In this document: piece after piece, positions 16,823 to 24,914 of the stretch
Layout of the letters: each line of letters opens with the position of its first letter
Numbering within the stretch: the first letter of the stretch is position 1
Source: DASQZT01 sp963728965
GTDB taxonomy: Bacteria; Acidobacteriota; Terriglobia; Bryobacterales; Bryobacteraceae
Direction of reading: 5' to 3'
Length of the DNA: 64,000 nucleotides
Assembly (NCBI GenBank): GCA_963728965.1
Contig: CAVSMH010000008.1
Coordinates: 744,001-808,000, forward strand
Translations under genes and position numbers: made by a program
Notes under the pieces: generated by a model
Databases searched by the model: none
The model's input: only the letters and a program-made list of their open reading frames with translations
What the model was told of the DNA's origin: nothing

Positions 16823-17493
16823 GGCAGCCGCTCGGCCTCGTACAGCGCGCGCGTATGGCGCGCCGCGGACCAGACCAGCATCGCCCCCATTCCGGCGATA
16901 CCGATGGTGCCACCCACGTCGAATAGAAAATACTGCCGCCCGAAAAGGCGTACTACCGGCCGAAAGAACAGGGCGATGTTGCCGGCGCACAGCAACAGCC
17001 GCAATTCGGTAGGTCCGAAACCCCAGGTCGAGAGGTTGAACGAACCCAGGGCATAGGTGGTGAGGTATACCTCGATGGAGAGCAGGAAATACGCGATCAG
17101 CAGCCCCAGTGCGATATATGGCGTCATAAAGCCGGACAGCGCCAGCCCGCCCAGCAGAAAGAACGTGCCGATGGCGTCGGTGATGTGATCGACGTAGAAC
17201 CCGTAGCGCGGGCGCAGGCGGTTGCGCACCCGGGCCAGCGTGCCGTCCAGGCTGTCGCCGAACCAGTTCACGGCCAGCGCCGCGATGACCCCGATCAGCG
17301 CCACGGGCTGCGCGCTGGCCGCCCAGTAGCACAGCCCCGCGGCGAACATCGCCACGAACCCCAGCAGGGTGAGGTGGTCCGAGTTGACCCATGCGGGCAG
17401 GCGGTGCGCCATCCAGACCAGCGCCTTCTTTTCGGCTGCCGCCAGAAAGCTGAGCTGCTTCCGCTCGGCTTCGCGGAACGCGGGGTTCCCCAT
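16819..17493 (-). CDS. CDP-alcohol phosphatidyltransferase family membrane enzyme
   Basis: This encodes 224 residues, start MGNPAFREAERKQLSFLAAA. The CDP-alcohol phosphotransferase motif is complete: GDSLDGTLARVR followed by RYGFYVDHITD, giving the four catalytic aspartates and the glycine. About six membrane helices are predicted. It would transfer a phosphoalcohol from a CDP-linked donor to an acceptor to make a phospholipid or related polar lipid; the acceptor cannot be deduced. It sits 5 bases after the His-rich membrane gene and overlaps the GtrA-like gene. Confidence 0.9.
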   Translation of the reverse strand: MGNPAFREAERKQLSFLAAAEKKALVWMAHRLPAWVNSDHLTLLGFVAMFAAGLCYWAASAQPVALIGVIAALAVNWFGDSLDGTLARVRNRLRPRYGFYVDHITDAIGTFFLLGGLALSGFMTPYIALGLLIAYFLLSIEVYLTTYALGSFNLSTWGFGPTELRLLLCAGNIALFFRPVVRLFGRQYFLFDVGGTIGIAGMGAMLVWSAARHTRALYEAERLP

Positions 17494-17498
17494 GAAGA

Positions 17499-18554
17499 CT
17501 ATTTGACCATTTGCGGATGCGAGAAGAGGAAATGGTCGAAGTAATAGTGCATCAGCAGGACGCTCAACACCACCACGAAGTAGCTCTGGTTGGCGGTCAG
17601 CGGCGTGAGTGCCCGCACGAGCATCGTCAGCACTACCATCACCCCGGTCGCCGCCAGGAAGCACACGTAGTAAGCCGCCATGCTGTTGCGCCGCACCAGG
17701 CCGCGCACGAACGGATTGTCAATCTCCCCCCGCTGTTCCCTGAGCCGGTTGATCAGCCACAGCAGAAACAGGTACTGAAACGAGTGCCAGGTGTTGTAGC
17801 CCTGGAACAGCACATCCAGGTTTGAGCCCATCGGCAACAAAAACGAAACCACGGTGGTGACGCCGATCAGCAGCGTCTTAGGGACGTTGCCTCGGTCTTC
17901 GCGGAATTCGGCGGTGGTCTTGACGACCCACGCTGCCAGAAAGACCCCGAACACCACTCCGGCCACGACCGGCAGGTGCAATGCGCGCGCTGCGTCCGGG
18001 TAAGGCAGCACCACCCCCCCTACGTAGAACTGCCGCAGGGACAGCTTGTAGAGCCCCAGCGGGTAGAGTCCCGTCAGGATCAAGCCGTAGTCCACGTAGC
18101 GCGCCCAGGGTGCTTCCACCGCGCTGCTGCGCGCCCGGTAGCAGTCGGTCAGGTAGATGATCTGATGCAGCACGTGAAGCGAGGCCCACGTGAAAAAGAA
18201 CGTGATTAGGATTTCGTAGTGGAAGACCCCGAGGTAGATCACGATCGCCGGCAGCAGCAGGGCCAGGTACATATACCGGTGATGACGCGCACGGAACCTG
18301 CCGTCCAGGAAGGTGAATGTCACGGTCGAGAACAGGTGCGGTCCGCCGATCAGGCCCGCCACGGCGATGTTGATGGCGTCGATCGCCTGTTGCGGCTTCA
18401 GCCAGCCCGAGAACTGGGCGCCCCATGCCACCAGAAACGGCAAGGGAACCAGCACGGCGCTAAAAATGAGCAATGGAAGGTCCCAGGATGGCTTATAGAG
18501 CCATCCCGGCTCTCGCCCGGCAATCAGCGGGGAGGCACCCGCGTATGCAGCCAT
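17499..18554 (-). CDS. Multipass membrane protein with conserved-looking histidine clusters
   Basis: This encodes 351 residues with about eight to nine hydrophobic helices. Histidines occur at helix ends in motif-like settings: GGPHLFSTVTFTFLD, RARHHRYMYLAL, SLHVLHQIIYLTD, GYNTWHSFQYLFLLW and HYYFDHFLFSHPQ at the C-terminus. Such spacing recalls membrane di-iron enzymes or the Brp/Blh beta-carotene cleavage family, but I cannot make a secure match. It begins the operon with the CDP-alcohol transferase and GtrA genes, so lipid or isoprenoid modification is a reasonable guess. The ATG at 18554 is the only good start. Confidence 0.75.
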   Translation of the reverse strand: MAAYAGASPLIAGREPGWLYKPSWDLPLLIFSAVLVPLPFLVAWGAQFSGWLKPQQAIDAINIAVAGLIGGPHLFSTVTFTFLDGRFRARHHRYMYLALLLPAIVIYLGVFHYEILITFFFTWASLHVLHQIIYLTDCYRARSSAVEAPWARYVDYGLILTGLYPLGLYKLSLRQFYVGGVVLPYPDAARALHLPVVAGVVFGVFLAAWVVKTTAEFREDRGNVPKTLLIGVTTVVSFLLPMGSNLDVLFQGYNTWHSFQYLFLLWLINRLREQRGEIDNPFVRGLVRRNSMAAYYVCFLAATGVMVVLTMLVRALTPLTANQSYFVVVLSVLLMHYYFDHFLFSHPQMVK

Positions 18555-18640
18555 AGGGAAGATGATACGCTAGCCCCGCCGTACGTTCAATGTTCGGCGA
18601 AGCACGTTATCGGCCGCACCCGGTCGCGCCGCCGCAGCAC

Positions 18641-19504
18641 TCAGCACTCGCCTCCCAAGCCCCCCTTGTCGCGCGGCCCACCGGCGCGGATCAGGTCTTC
18701 CACGTCGCCCAACTTGTCGCTCAGCAGGTTCACCTTGTGTGCCAGGCCGCGGATTTCCGACTCCGCACGCCGGTTGACTTCGAAATCCAGCTCGCCGCGC
18801 AGCCGGTCTTTGGAATCCTGGCGGTTCTGGCTCATCATGATCACCGGAGCCTGGAGGGCCGCCAGCATCGACAAGAACAGGTTGAGCAGGATGAACGGGT
18901 ACGGGTCCCAGGACTTCCGGCCGAGCGACACGTTGATCCAGGTATAGACCACCAGCACCACCAGGAACGAAAGGATAAACGACCACGATCCGCCAAACCG
19001 CGCCACCCCATCCGCAATCCGTTCGCCCACCGTAGACTCTTCCTGAATCACTTCGTTGGGATTGCGCATCGAGCGCACCCGCACCAGTTGCTGGGACGCG
19101 TGAAACTGCTTACCCAGCACCGCCAGCATGTCCATCCCAGCCAGCGGCTTGCGCTCCAAGAGGACCGAGATGTCGTGGCGGTCCACCTCGATACAGACCG
19201 TCTCATCCACCGACGTGGCCGAGGTCTGGTGCGGCGTGCCCTCGAGCATGGAAGCGAACCCGAAGAATTCGCCGGCCGACGGCTCATCCACTACCACTTC
19301 CTGTCCGTCCTCATCCACCATGGTCACCCGGACGATGCCGGAAACCAAGACATACGCGCGACCGGTGACTTCCCCCATGCGGTAGATCCGTTGGCGCGGC
19401 GTGAAGTTCCTGAGCTCCACCTGCCCGGCCAGCACGGCGCTTTCTTCTTCGTCCAGGAGGGCGAACAGCGGCACTCTTCGCAGCACTTCGGGGTTGCAGG
19501 GCAT
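18641..19504 (-). CDS. Cyclic-nucleotide-binding domain fused to DUF1003 membrane domain
   Basis: This encodes 287 residues. Residues ~8-125 are a cNMP-binding jelly roll (RQRIYRMGEVTGRAYVLVSG, then EPSAGEFFGFASML). Residues ~155-275 match DUF1003: two membrane helices (SFILSFLVVLVVYTWINVSL; FILLNLFLSMLAALQAPVIM) followed by SQNRQDSKDRLRGELDFEVN. The N-terminal site probably controls the membrane part by nucleotide or another small ligand. The physiological role of DUF1003 is not known. It is a single gene with no obvious operon partner. Confidence 0.9.
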   Translation of the reverse strand: MPCNPEVLRRVPLFALLDEEESAVLAGQVELRNFTPRQRIYRMGEVTGRAYVLVSGIVRVTMVDEDGQEVVVDEPSAGEFFGFASMLEGTPHQTSATSVDETVCIEVDRHDISVLLERKPLAGMDMLAVLGKQFHASQQLVRVRSMRNPNEVIQEESTVGERIADGVARFGGSWSFILSFLVVLVVYTWINVSLGRKSWDPYPFILLNLFLSMLAALQAPVIMMSQNRQDSKDRLRGELDFEVNRRAESEIRGLAHKVNLLSDKLGDVEDLIRAGGPRDKGGLGGEC

Positions 19505-19533
19505 AACACCGGATTATAAATGACCGGGCGGCC

Positions 19534-20637
19534 CTACTTTTTCTCCATCCAGCTCGTCCAATACTCCTTCCATTCCACCTGGTCCCCGGCCGGCAGCACG
19601 TGCATCGGGTTCAGCCCATCGAGCATCACCGCATACTCGTCGGTGTGCGTCTTCTTCTTCTGATTGGCGAGCGCCTTGGGGTGCGGTCCATGGTGAATGC
19701 CGCGCGGGTGCAGCGTTGCGAAGCCGGGACGGATGTTGTCTTTGCTGAAGAAATCGCCGTCGTGATAGAAGATGAATTCGTCGTAATCGGTGTTGCGATG
19801 AAAGAACGGCACGCGCAGCGCGGCTTCGTCCTGTTCGAGCGGTCGCGGCACAAAGCTGCACACCACCGCGCCCTCGGTGAGGAAGGTCGAATGCGCGCTC
19901 GGGGGCAGATGCGCGCGGTGGCTCATGATCGGGCGGATGTCCCGCAAGTTGATCTTCCACACCGTAAGGTCGCCCTTCCATCCGATGACGTCCAGCGGAT
20001 TGAACGGGTACACGACCTTGGAGATCTCGTCTTCCACCTTGATCCGTACTTCCCACTCGCGATTGTCGTCCAGGTGCGGGTCGGGCTCGGGCGTGGTCAC
20101 CACCGCCGGGTCGTAAAGCGCGTGCTGCCCGATCAGCCCCTTGTCCGGAGGATTGAATTCGGAGTGTGACTGAATGATCAGGAAAAAGTTGTCGCGCGTT
20201 TCCGGGACGAGCCGATACGTGACCGCTCGCGGCATGACCAGGTAGTCGCCAGGCTCGAAGGGGAGCGGTCCGAAATCGGTCTCGATCGTTCCCTGGCCGC
20301 GGTGCACGAAGATCAGCTCGTCGCCATCGGCGTTGCGGTAGTAGTACGGCATGGGCTGCGAGCGCCGCGACACGTATAGCCGGACGTCGCTGTTGCCGAG
20401 GAACGCCACCGGGAGGCCCTCGGCATCGTGGCAGTCCGAAGGCGCCAGCTTGTTCAGATCGAACAGGTGCGGCCGCAGTTTGCCTTCAAAGCGGATCCAG
20501 CCGGTGGGCGGGTGCGCATGGTACAGGTGGGCGCTCTTCCCATAGAAACCCTTCCGGCCGTGCTCCTCCTCGTAGGTTCCCTCCGGAATGCCCACGTGCG
20601 CCTGCGCGGCGTATTTCCCCTTCTTGAGTGGATACAT
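19534..20637 (-). CDS. hmgA: Homogentisate 1,2-dioxygenase-like protein
   Basis: This encodes 367 residues of the double-cupin HmgA family, start MYPLKKGKYAAQAHVGIPEG after a GGAGG ribosome site. Candidate iron ligands are in VPFFHRNTDYDEFIFYHDGD and HPRGIHHGPHPKAL. The enzyme opens the homogentisate ring to maleylacetoacetate in tyrosine and phenylalanine breakdown. It is shorter than the ~440-residue eukaryote-like form, as is usual for this bacterial branch. No other tyrosine-degradation genes are adjacent. A 19-base palindrome lies ~140 bases upstream and may be its operator. Confidence 0.85.
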   Translation of the reverse strand: MYPLKKGKYAAQAHVGIPEGTYEEEHGRKGFYGKSAHLYHAHPPTGWIRFEGKLRPHLFDLNKLAPSDCHDAEGLPVAFLGNSDVRLYVSRRSQPMPYYYRNADGDELIFVHRGQGTIETDFGPLPFEPGDYLVMPRAVTYRLVPETRDNFFLIIQSHSEFNPPDKGLIGQHALYDPAVVTTPEPDPHLDDNREWEVRIKVEDEISKVVYPFNPLDVIGWKGDLTVWKINLRDIRPIMSHRAHLPPSAHSTFLTEGAVVCSFVPRPLEQDEAALRVPFFHRNTDYDEFIFYHDGDFFSKDNIRPGFATLHPRGIHHGPHPKALANQKKKTHTDEYAVMLDGLNPMHVLPAGDQVEWKEYWTSWMEKK

Positions 20638-20772
20638 GATCCCTCCCTGTTTTCAGCATACCCACGAATCGTGGAGGTAGCCGGGACTCGCGCCAGCGCG
20701 GCCCGCGATGGATGCAGTGTGCCCGTTGCCAAAATGGAAGTGGTTGAAAAAGAGGTGTTTGCCCGAATTGCA

Positions 20773-20791
20773 ATGGGCACAGTGTGCCCAT
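20773..20791 (-). promoter_or_regulatory. 19-base palindrome upstream of the homogentisate dioxygenase gene
   Basis: ATGGGCACA-G-TGTGCCCAT is a perfect hyphenated palindrome. The half CAGTGTGCCC is repeated at 20715-20724, closer to the gene. The pair looks like operator sites for a dimeric regulator such as an aromatic-catabolism repressor. Confidence 0.45.
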
Positions 20792-20854
20792 CGGCCGGAC
20801 GGGCGGCTCCGTTCAGGTATCATGCGGGCCGCGTAGCGAGGCGCGGCGCCACTG

Positions 20855-21493
20855 TTACGGCTTAGCCGTTGCCATGGACTGTTCGGTGGCCCGCAGATCC
20901 GCCAGAGTATCCTCGATGGAATGCTGTTCGAGGTACCCTGCCGCCCGCGAAACCGCACCGCGAGTTGCCCATTGGTTGACGGTGGTGGGGGTGAGGCGGT
21001 TGGTCTTTCCCTGGGGTTGTACGGATGCAGACCATTGCCTGAGGTCAGCCATCACCGCGGGCTTGGCCGTGCCGGCCTGCTTCGCTTGTTCGAGCCGGCG
21101 GATCGCTTCGCGCGTCGCGTCCAACGTGGATTTCCGCCACTCGAGGAGGCGGGCGATCTTCTCCGGCGCTCCGGCGGAACTGCCATCGGCGTACAACGCC
21201 GCGGTGATTTTTACGTATTCGGGCGCCGCGCCCACGATCATGTTCGATACCGGAATGCGCTTTGTGGCTCCCGCCGCGATGGGCGCCGCTACGTCATCCT
21301 GGAACAGCCAATAGGAGCTGCCAGGGTAATCCACCAATTCGATCAGGTAAGCCGTGAGCGGTTGGCCGGAGCCGTTTTTGACGTAGAACACCGAGCCTCC
21401 GCTGACCGCTTCGGTACGCAACTCCGGTAGTGACCCGGCGGCGGAGGCCAGCATCACCGCCAGCAGCGCGATCGATACAGGCTTGTGCGACAT
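20855..21493 (-). CDS. Hypothetical secreted protein
   Basis: This encodes 212 residues with a signal peptide (SIALLAVMLASAAGSLPELR). Residues ~30-105 are beta-rich (GGSVFYVKNGSGQPLTAYLI, then VPVSN-like MIVGAAPEYVKITAALYAD). The C-terminal ~100 residues are charged and helical (STLDATREAIRRLEQAKQAG), perhaps a coiled coil. The N-terminal part resembles small beta-sandwich domains common in this bacterial group. No function can be assigned, and it appears monocistronic. Confidence 0.7.
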   Translation of the reverse strand: MSHKPVSIALLAVMLASAAGSLPELRTEAVSGGSVFYVKNGSGQPLTAYLIELVDYPGSSYWLFQDDVAAPIAAGATKRIPVSNMIVGAAPEYVKITAALYADGSSAGAPEKIARLLEWRKSTLDATREAIRRLEQAKQAGTAKPAVMADLRQWSASVQPQGKTNRLTPTTVNQWATRGAVSRAAGYLEQHSIEDTLADLRATEQSMATAKP

Positions 21494-21542
21494 AGAATGC
21501 CATTATCCCCGCTGGAGCGGGCCGGCGCTATACTTGCTTGCG

Positions 21543-22448
21543 ATGCGTTTTCCACTGATCCTTCTGTTGGCTTCCGCGCTTGCCGCCCAGGTCCGCTTCG
21601 CGCGCGACTCGATCGACGTCACCGTCGATGGCAAGCCGTTCACGACATTTCACTACGGCCACGAATCCGGCAAGCCGTATCTTGCCCCGCTGCGCTCCGC
21701 GTCGGGCAAGGTGGTGACCCGCCATTATCCGATGGAGCAGATTCCCGGCGAGAGCCGCGACCATCTCCACCATACCGGCCTCTGGTTCTCATATGACGAC
21801 GTGAACGGAACGAAACTCTGGGAGAACGATCCCTCCTACACCAAGCCGCACATTGGGCGGATCGTGGTGCGCAATGCCGAGTGGAAGGGCAACGTCCTCT
21901 CTGCCACCATGGAATGGCGCGATCCCAATGGCAAGGTGCTGCTGGTGGAGGATCGCGACATGACGTTTGCCGACGATCCAAAGCTGCGCACGATCGACTT
22001 CCACATCACGCTGACCGCCGCGAACGAGGACGTGACGTTCGGGGACACCAAAGAAGGCGCCTTCGCGATCCGCCTCGCCGAGCCCTTCACGGAGCGGAAA
22101 GGCGGCCGGATGGTCGACGCCGACGGCCGCGTCGGGATGGCCAAAGTCTGGGGCAAGCGCTCCAACTGGGTGGATTACACGGCCGAGATCGACGGCGAAC
22201 GGCTGGGCGTGGCGATGTTCGACCATCCGTCCAATCCGCGCCATCCCACCTACTGGCACGCGCGCGATTACGGTCTGTTCGCCTTGAACCCGTTCGGACG
22301 GAGCGCCTTCGATCCCAGCCAGGAGGAGAGCCACTGGAAGCTGCCTCAGGGGCAGAAGCTCGTGTTCCGGTGGCGTGTGGTCATTCATCCGGGGGATGCG
22401 GAGTCGGGCCACGTGGCCGATCTCTACCGGGAGTACGCCGCCCAGTGA
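21543..22448 (+). CDS. DUF6807 (PmoA-like) family secreted protein
   Basis: This encodes 301 residues starting MRFPLILLLASALAAQVRFA, a signal peptide, which makes this ATG preferable to one 20 codons upstream. The body carries the family features: YGHESGKPYLAPLRSASGKV, the His cluster ESRDHLHHTGLWFSYDDVNG, DHPSNPRHPTYWHARDYGLF and NPFGRSAFDP. The Pfam family was named PmoA after a supposed methane oxygenase, but members are widespread in polysaccharide-degrading bacteria and true activity is not settled. It overlaps the lactonase gene by GTGA, so the two probably act in one secreted carbohydrate pathway. Confidence 0.85.
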   Translation: MRFPLILLLASALAAQVRFARDSIDVTVDGKPFTTFHYGHESGKPYLAPLRSASGKVVTRHYPMEQIPGESRDHLHHTGLWFSYDDVNGTKLWENDPSYTKPHIGRIVVRNAEWKGNVLSATMEWRDPNGKVLLVEDRDMTFADDPKLRTIDFHITLTAANEDVTFGDTKEGAFAIRLAEPFTERKGGRMVDADGRVGMAKVWGKRSNWVDYTAEIDGERLGVAMFDHPSNPRHPTYWHARDYGLFALNPFGRSAFDPSQEESHWKLPQGQKLVFRWRVVIHPGDAESGHVADLYREYAAQ

Positions 22449-23578
22449 CCCGCCGGGGATGGCTGGGCGGCGCAACGGCGGCCATGCTGGCGCGCGCCCA
22501 ACAGCCAAAGACCAAGGCGGTCTATGCCTACGTGGGCAGCTACACCACCGCCGAGCGGTACGCGCGAGGCGACGGCATTCACGTGTACGGGGTGGACCCC
22601 GAGACCGCCGGGTGGACGCACATCCAGCACGTCGGCGGACTGGTGAATCCTTCCTTTCTCGCCGTGCGGCCGGACGGGCGCTGCCTCTGTGCCGCCCATG
22701 GCGATGAAACCTATGCGACCAGTTTTGCGGTGGATCGCGAAACGGGCCGGCTCAGCTTGCTCAACCGCGTGGAAACGGGCGGGCGCAACGGGGTCCACCC
22801 GGGTTTCCATCCGAGCGGACGGTTTGTGCTCATCGCCAACTATTCGAGCGGCAGCGTCGCGGTGCTGCCCGTAGCCGAAGATGGCCGGCTGACGGCCGCC
22901 ACGCAGGTGGTCGCGCTGCCCGGCCAGCCCGGTCCGCATCGCATCGAGCAGACCGGATCGCATCCGCACCAGGTGGTCTTCGATCGCTCGGGCCGTTTCG
23001 CGCTCGTCCCGGATAAGGGGCTCGACCGGGTGTTCATCTTCCGGTTCGATGCCGATGCCGGCAAGCTCACGCCCACCGCGCAGGGCTCGGTGGTGACGCG
23101 CGCCGGCTCGGGACCGCGCCATGCCGCCTTCCACCCCACGCTGCCCGTGGTGTGGGTGTTGAACGAGATCGCCAACACCATGGCGACGTACTACTGGGAG
23201 GCGGACCACGGCAGCCTGCGGCCGGTGCAGATTCTCCCTGCGCTACCCGCCGAGTATACCGGCGAGAGCACGTGCGCCGAGATCGCCGTTTCGGCCAACG
23301 GCCGCTTCGTCTACGGTTCGAACCGCGGGCACGACAGCATTGCCATCTTTTCCGCGGACCCGAGCACGGGCCTGCTGGCCGCCGTGGGTTGGGAGCCCAG
23401 CAGGGGGCGCGTCCCGCGCTTCATCGGCTTCGATCCCGCGAGCCGGTTTCTTTATGCCGCGAATGAACAGAGCGACACGGTGGTGGGCTGGAGAGCCGGC
23501 GCCGATGGGCGCCTGACCCCAGCGGGCCAGCCGGTGCGAAATCTCAGTCCGGTGACCATCGCCTTCGCCGCGCTGTAG
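22445..23578 (+). CDS. Lactonase family (YbhE-like) seven-bladed beta-propeller with Tat-like signal
   Basis: This encodes 377 residues starting at GTG within the previous stop (GTGA). The N-terminus MTRRGWLGGATAAMLARAQQ carries a twin-arginine signal. The propeller has repeated blades (AYVGSYTTAERYARGDGIHV, then HPGFHPSGRFVLIANYSSGS; SGPRHAAFHPTLPVVWVLNE; FVYGSNRGHDSIAIFSADP) like 6-phosphogluconolactonase of the Lactonase family. Export argues against the pentose-phosphate role; a sugar lactone outside the cytoplasm is more likely. It is coupled to the DUF6807 gene. Confidence 0.88.
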   Translation: MTRRGWLGGATAAMLARAQQPKTKAVYAYVGSYTTAERYARGDGIHVYGVDPETAGWTHIQHVGGLVNPSFLAVRPDGRCLCAAHGDETYATSFAVDRETGRLSLLNRVETGGRNGVHPGFHPSGRFVLIANYSSGSVAVLPVAEDGRLTAATQVVALPGQPGPHRIEQTGSHPHQVVFDRSGRFALVPDKGLDRVFIFRFDADAGKLTPTAQGSVVTRAGSGPRHAAFHPTLPVVWVLNEIANTMATYYWEADHGSLRPVQILPALPAEYTGESTCAEIAVSANGRFVYGSNRGHDSIAIFSADPSTGLLAAVGWEPSRGRVPRFIGFDPASRFLYAANEQSDTVVGWRAGADGRLTPAGQPVRNLSPVTIAFAAL

Positions 23579-23579
23579 A

Positions 23580-24911
23580 TCACGCCGGCAGCCGCAGTCG
23601 TGCCACGCAGCCCTGTCGATCGGTGCGGTTCTCCAGCATCAGCGCGCCGCCGTGCCCTTCGGCAATCTGGCGACTGAGCACCAGGCCGATTCCGGAGCCG
23701 CCCGGCTTGGTGGTGAAGAACGGAACGAACAGGTTCGCCGTGCTCGACAGACCCGGCCCTTCATCCTTCACCCAAACCTCCAGCATCGCTCCATCGCGCC
23801 GCCATCCGGCCATCACCCGGCCGCTGGTGGCCAGCGATGCATCCGCGGCGTTGCGCAAGAGGTTGATCAACACCTGCTCGAGCTGGTCCGGATCGCCCTG
23901 CACGGTCATGTCGGGACCGGGCTGCACTTCCACGTTTACGCGCGTTTCGAATCGGGCGGCGCGGCCCACGCACGAGGCGATCTCGAGCGGCTGCAATTGC
24001 GGGCGGGGGAGTTTCGCCAGCCGCGCATAGGCGCCAATGAAGCGGCTCAGGCTTTCCGACCGGGAGGTGATCACGTTCAGGCCGCGGCGCATATCGTCGC
24101 GCCAGTCATCGGGCAGCGGATCGCGGGTGAGGATGCGCTCCAGGCTTCCGGCGATCGACTTGATGGGCGCCAGCGAGTTGTTGAGCTCATGGCCGAGCAC
24201 GCGCACCAGGCGCTGCCACGCTTGGAGTTCCTGCTCGCTCAACGCTTGCGTCAAGTCGGAGATCACCACCAGCTCGAGCGGCAGGCCGCGCTCGCGGATG
24301 CGGGTGCGGCGCACCCCCCAGCGCCCGGCGGCCCCGGGAAACGCCGTCTGCAGCGTGGTTTGCGAAGGACCGTCCAGGCACGCCTGCATGTTGAGCTCGA
24401 TCGCGGTTTGGCCCAGCAGGCGTTCGGGCGGCGAGGCCAGCAGTTTCTCGCCGGCGCGATTCACCAGGCGCAGCCGGTTGCGTTCATCGAACGCGAAAAT
24501 CGCCACATCGATTTCGCGCATCACGGTGCGCAACAGCGTGGTGGCTTCGAGAGCACCCAGGCGCTGCTCGCGCAGCGTGCTGCCCAGCGTATTCACCTCG
24601 CGCATCACTTCGCCCAGGGCGTCGTCGGGCCGTGGCGAACGGCCGCGCACCGAAAAATCGCCCTCGCGGAGCGCGCCCAGCAGGTTGGACAGCGTTTGCA
24701 GCGGAAAGACCACGCGCTCGCGGACGGCCATGGCGAAGCCGAACCAGGCGCCGACAATCAGCACGGTGAGCGTCCACTCGGTGCGCGCCGTGAAGTCGCG
24801 GGTCCACAAGATCCACAGGGCGGTGAAGGAACCGGGAAGACCGGCCAGCAACGCCAGCAGCACCACCCGCCCCTCATAGCTGAGTTGGCGGACCTTGTGT
24901 CCCTGCGTCAT
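23580..24911 (-). CDS. Membrane sensor histidine kinase, NtrY type (HAMP-PAS-HisKA-HATPase)
   Basis: This encodes 443 residues. Two membrane helices at ~18-65 (VVLLALLAGLPGSFTALWIL; LTVLIVGAWFGFAMAV) precede a HAMP segment (VVFPLQTLSNLLGALREGDF), a PAS-like domain at ~120-215 and the phosphoacceptor LVRVLGHELNNSLAPIKSIA near residue 240. The ATP-binding domain has the N box LINLLRNAADAS, DEGPGL and GSGIGLVLSRQIAEGHGG. It overlaps no other gene but lies 3 bases after the cognate sigma-54 regulator, so they form one two-component operon. The periplasmic loop is very short, so it probably senses a membrane or cytosolic signal. Confidence 0.92.
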   Translation of the reverse strand: MTQGHKVRQLSYEGRVVLLALLAGLPGSFTALWILWTRDFTARTEWTLTVLIVGAWFGFAMAVRERVVFPLQTLSNLLGALREGDFSVRGRSPRPDDALGEVMREVNTLGSTLREQRLGALEATTLLRTVMREIDVAIFAFDERNRLRLVNRAGEKLLASPPERLLGQTAIELNMQACLDGPSQTTLQTAFPGAAGRWGVRRTRIRERGLPLELVVISDLTQALSEQELQAWQRLVRVLGHELNNSLAPIKSIAGSLERILTRDPLPDDWRDDMRRGLNVITSRSESLSRFIGAYARLAKLPRPQLQPLEIASCVGRAARFETRVNVEVQPGPDMTVQGDPDQLEQVLINLLRNAADASLATSGRVMAGWRRDGAMLEVWVKDEGPGLSSTANLFVPFFTTKPGGSGIGLVLSRQIAEGHGGALMLENRTDRQGCVARLRLPA

Positions 24912-24914
24912 GAC

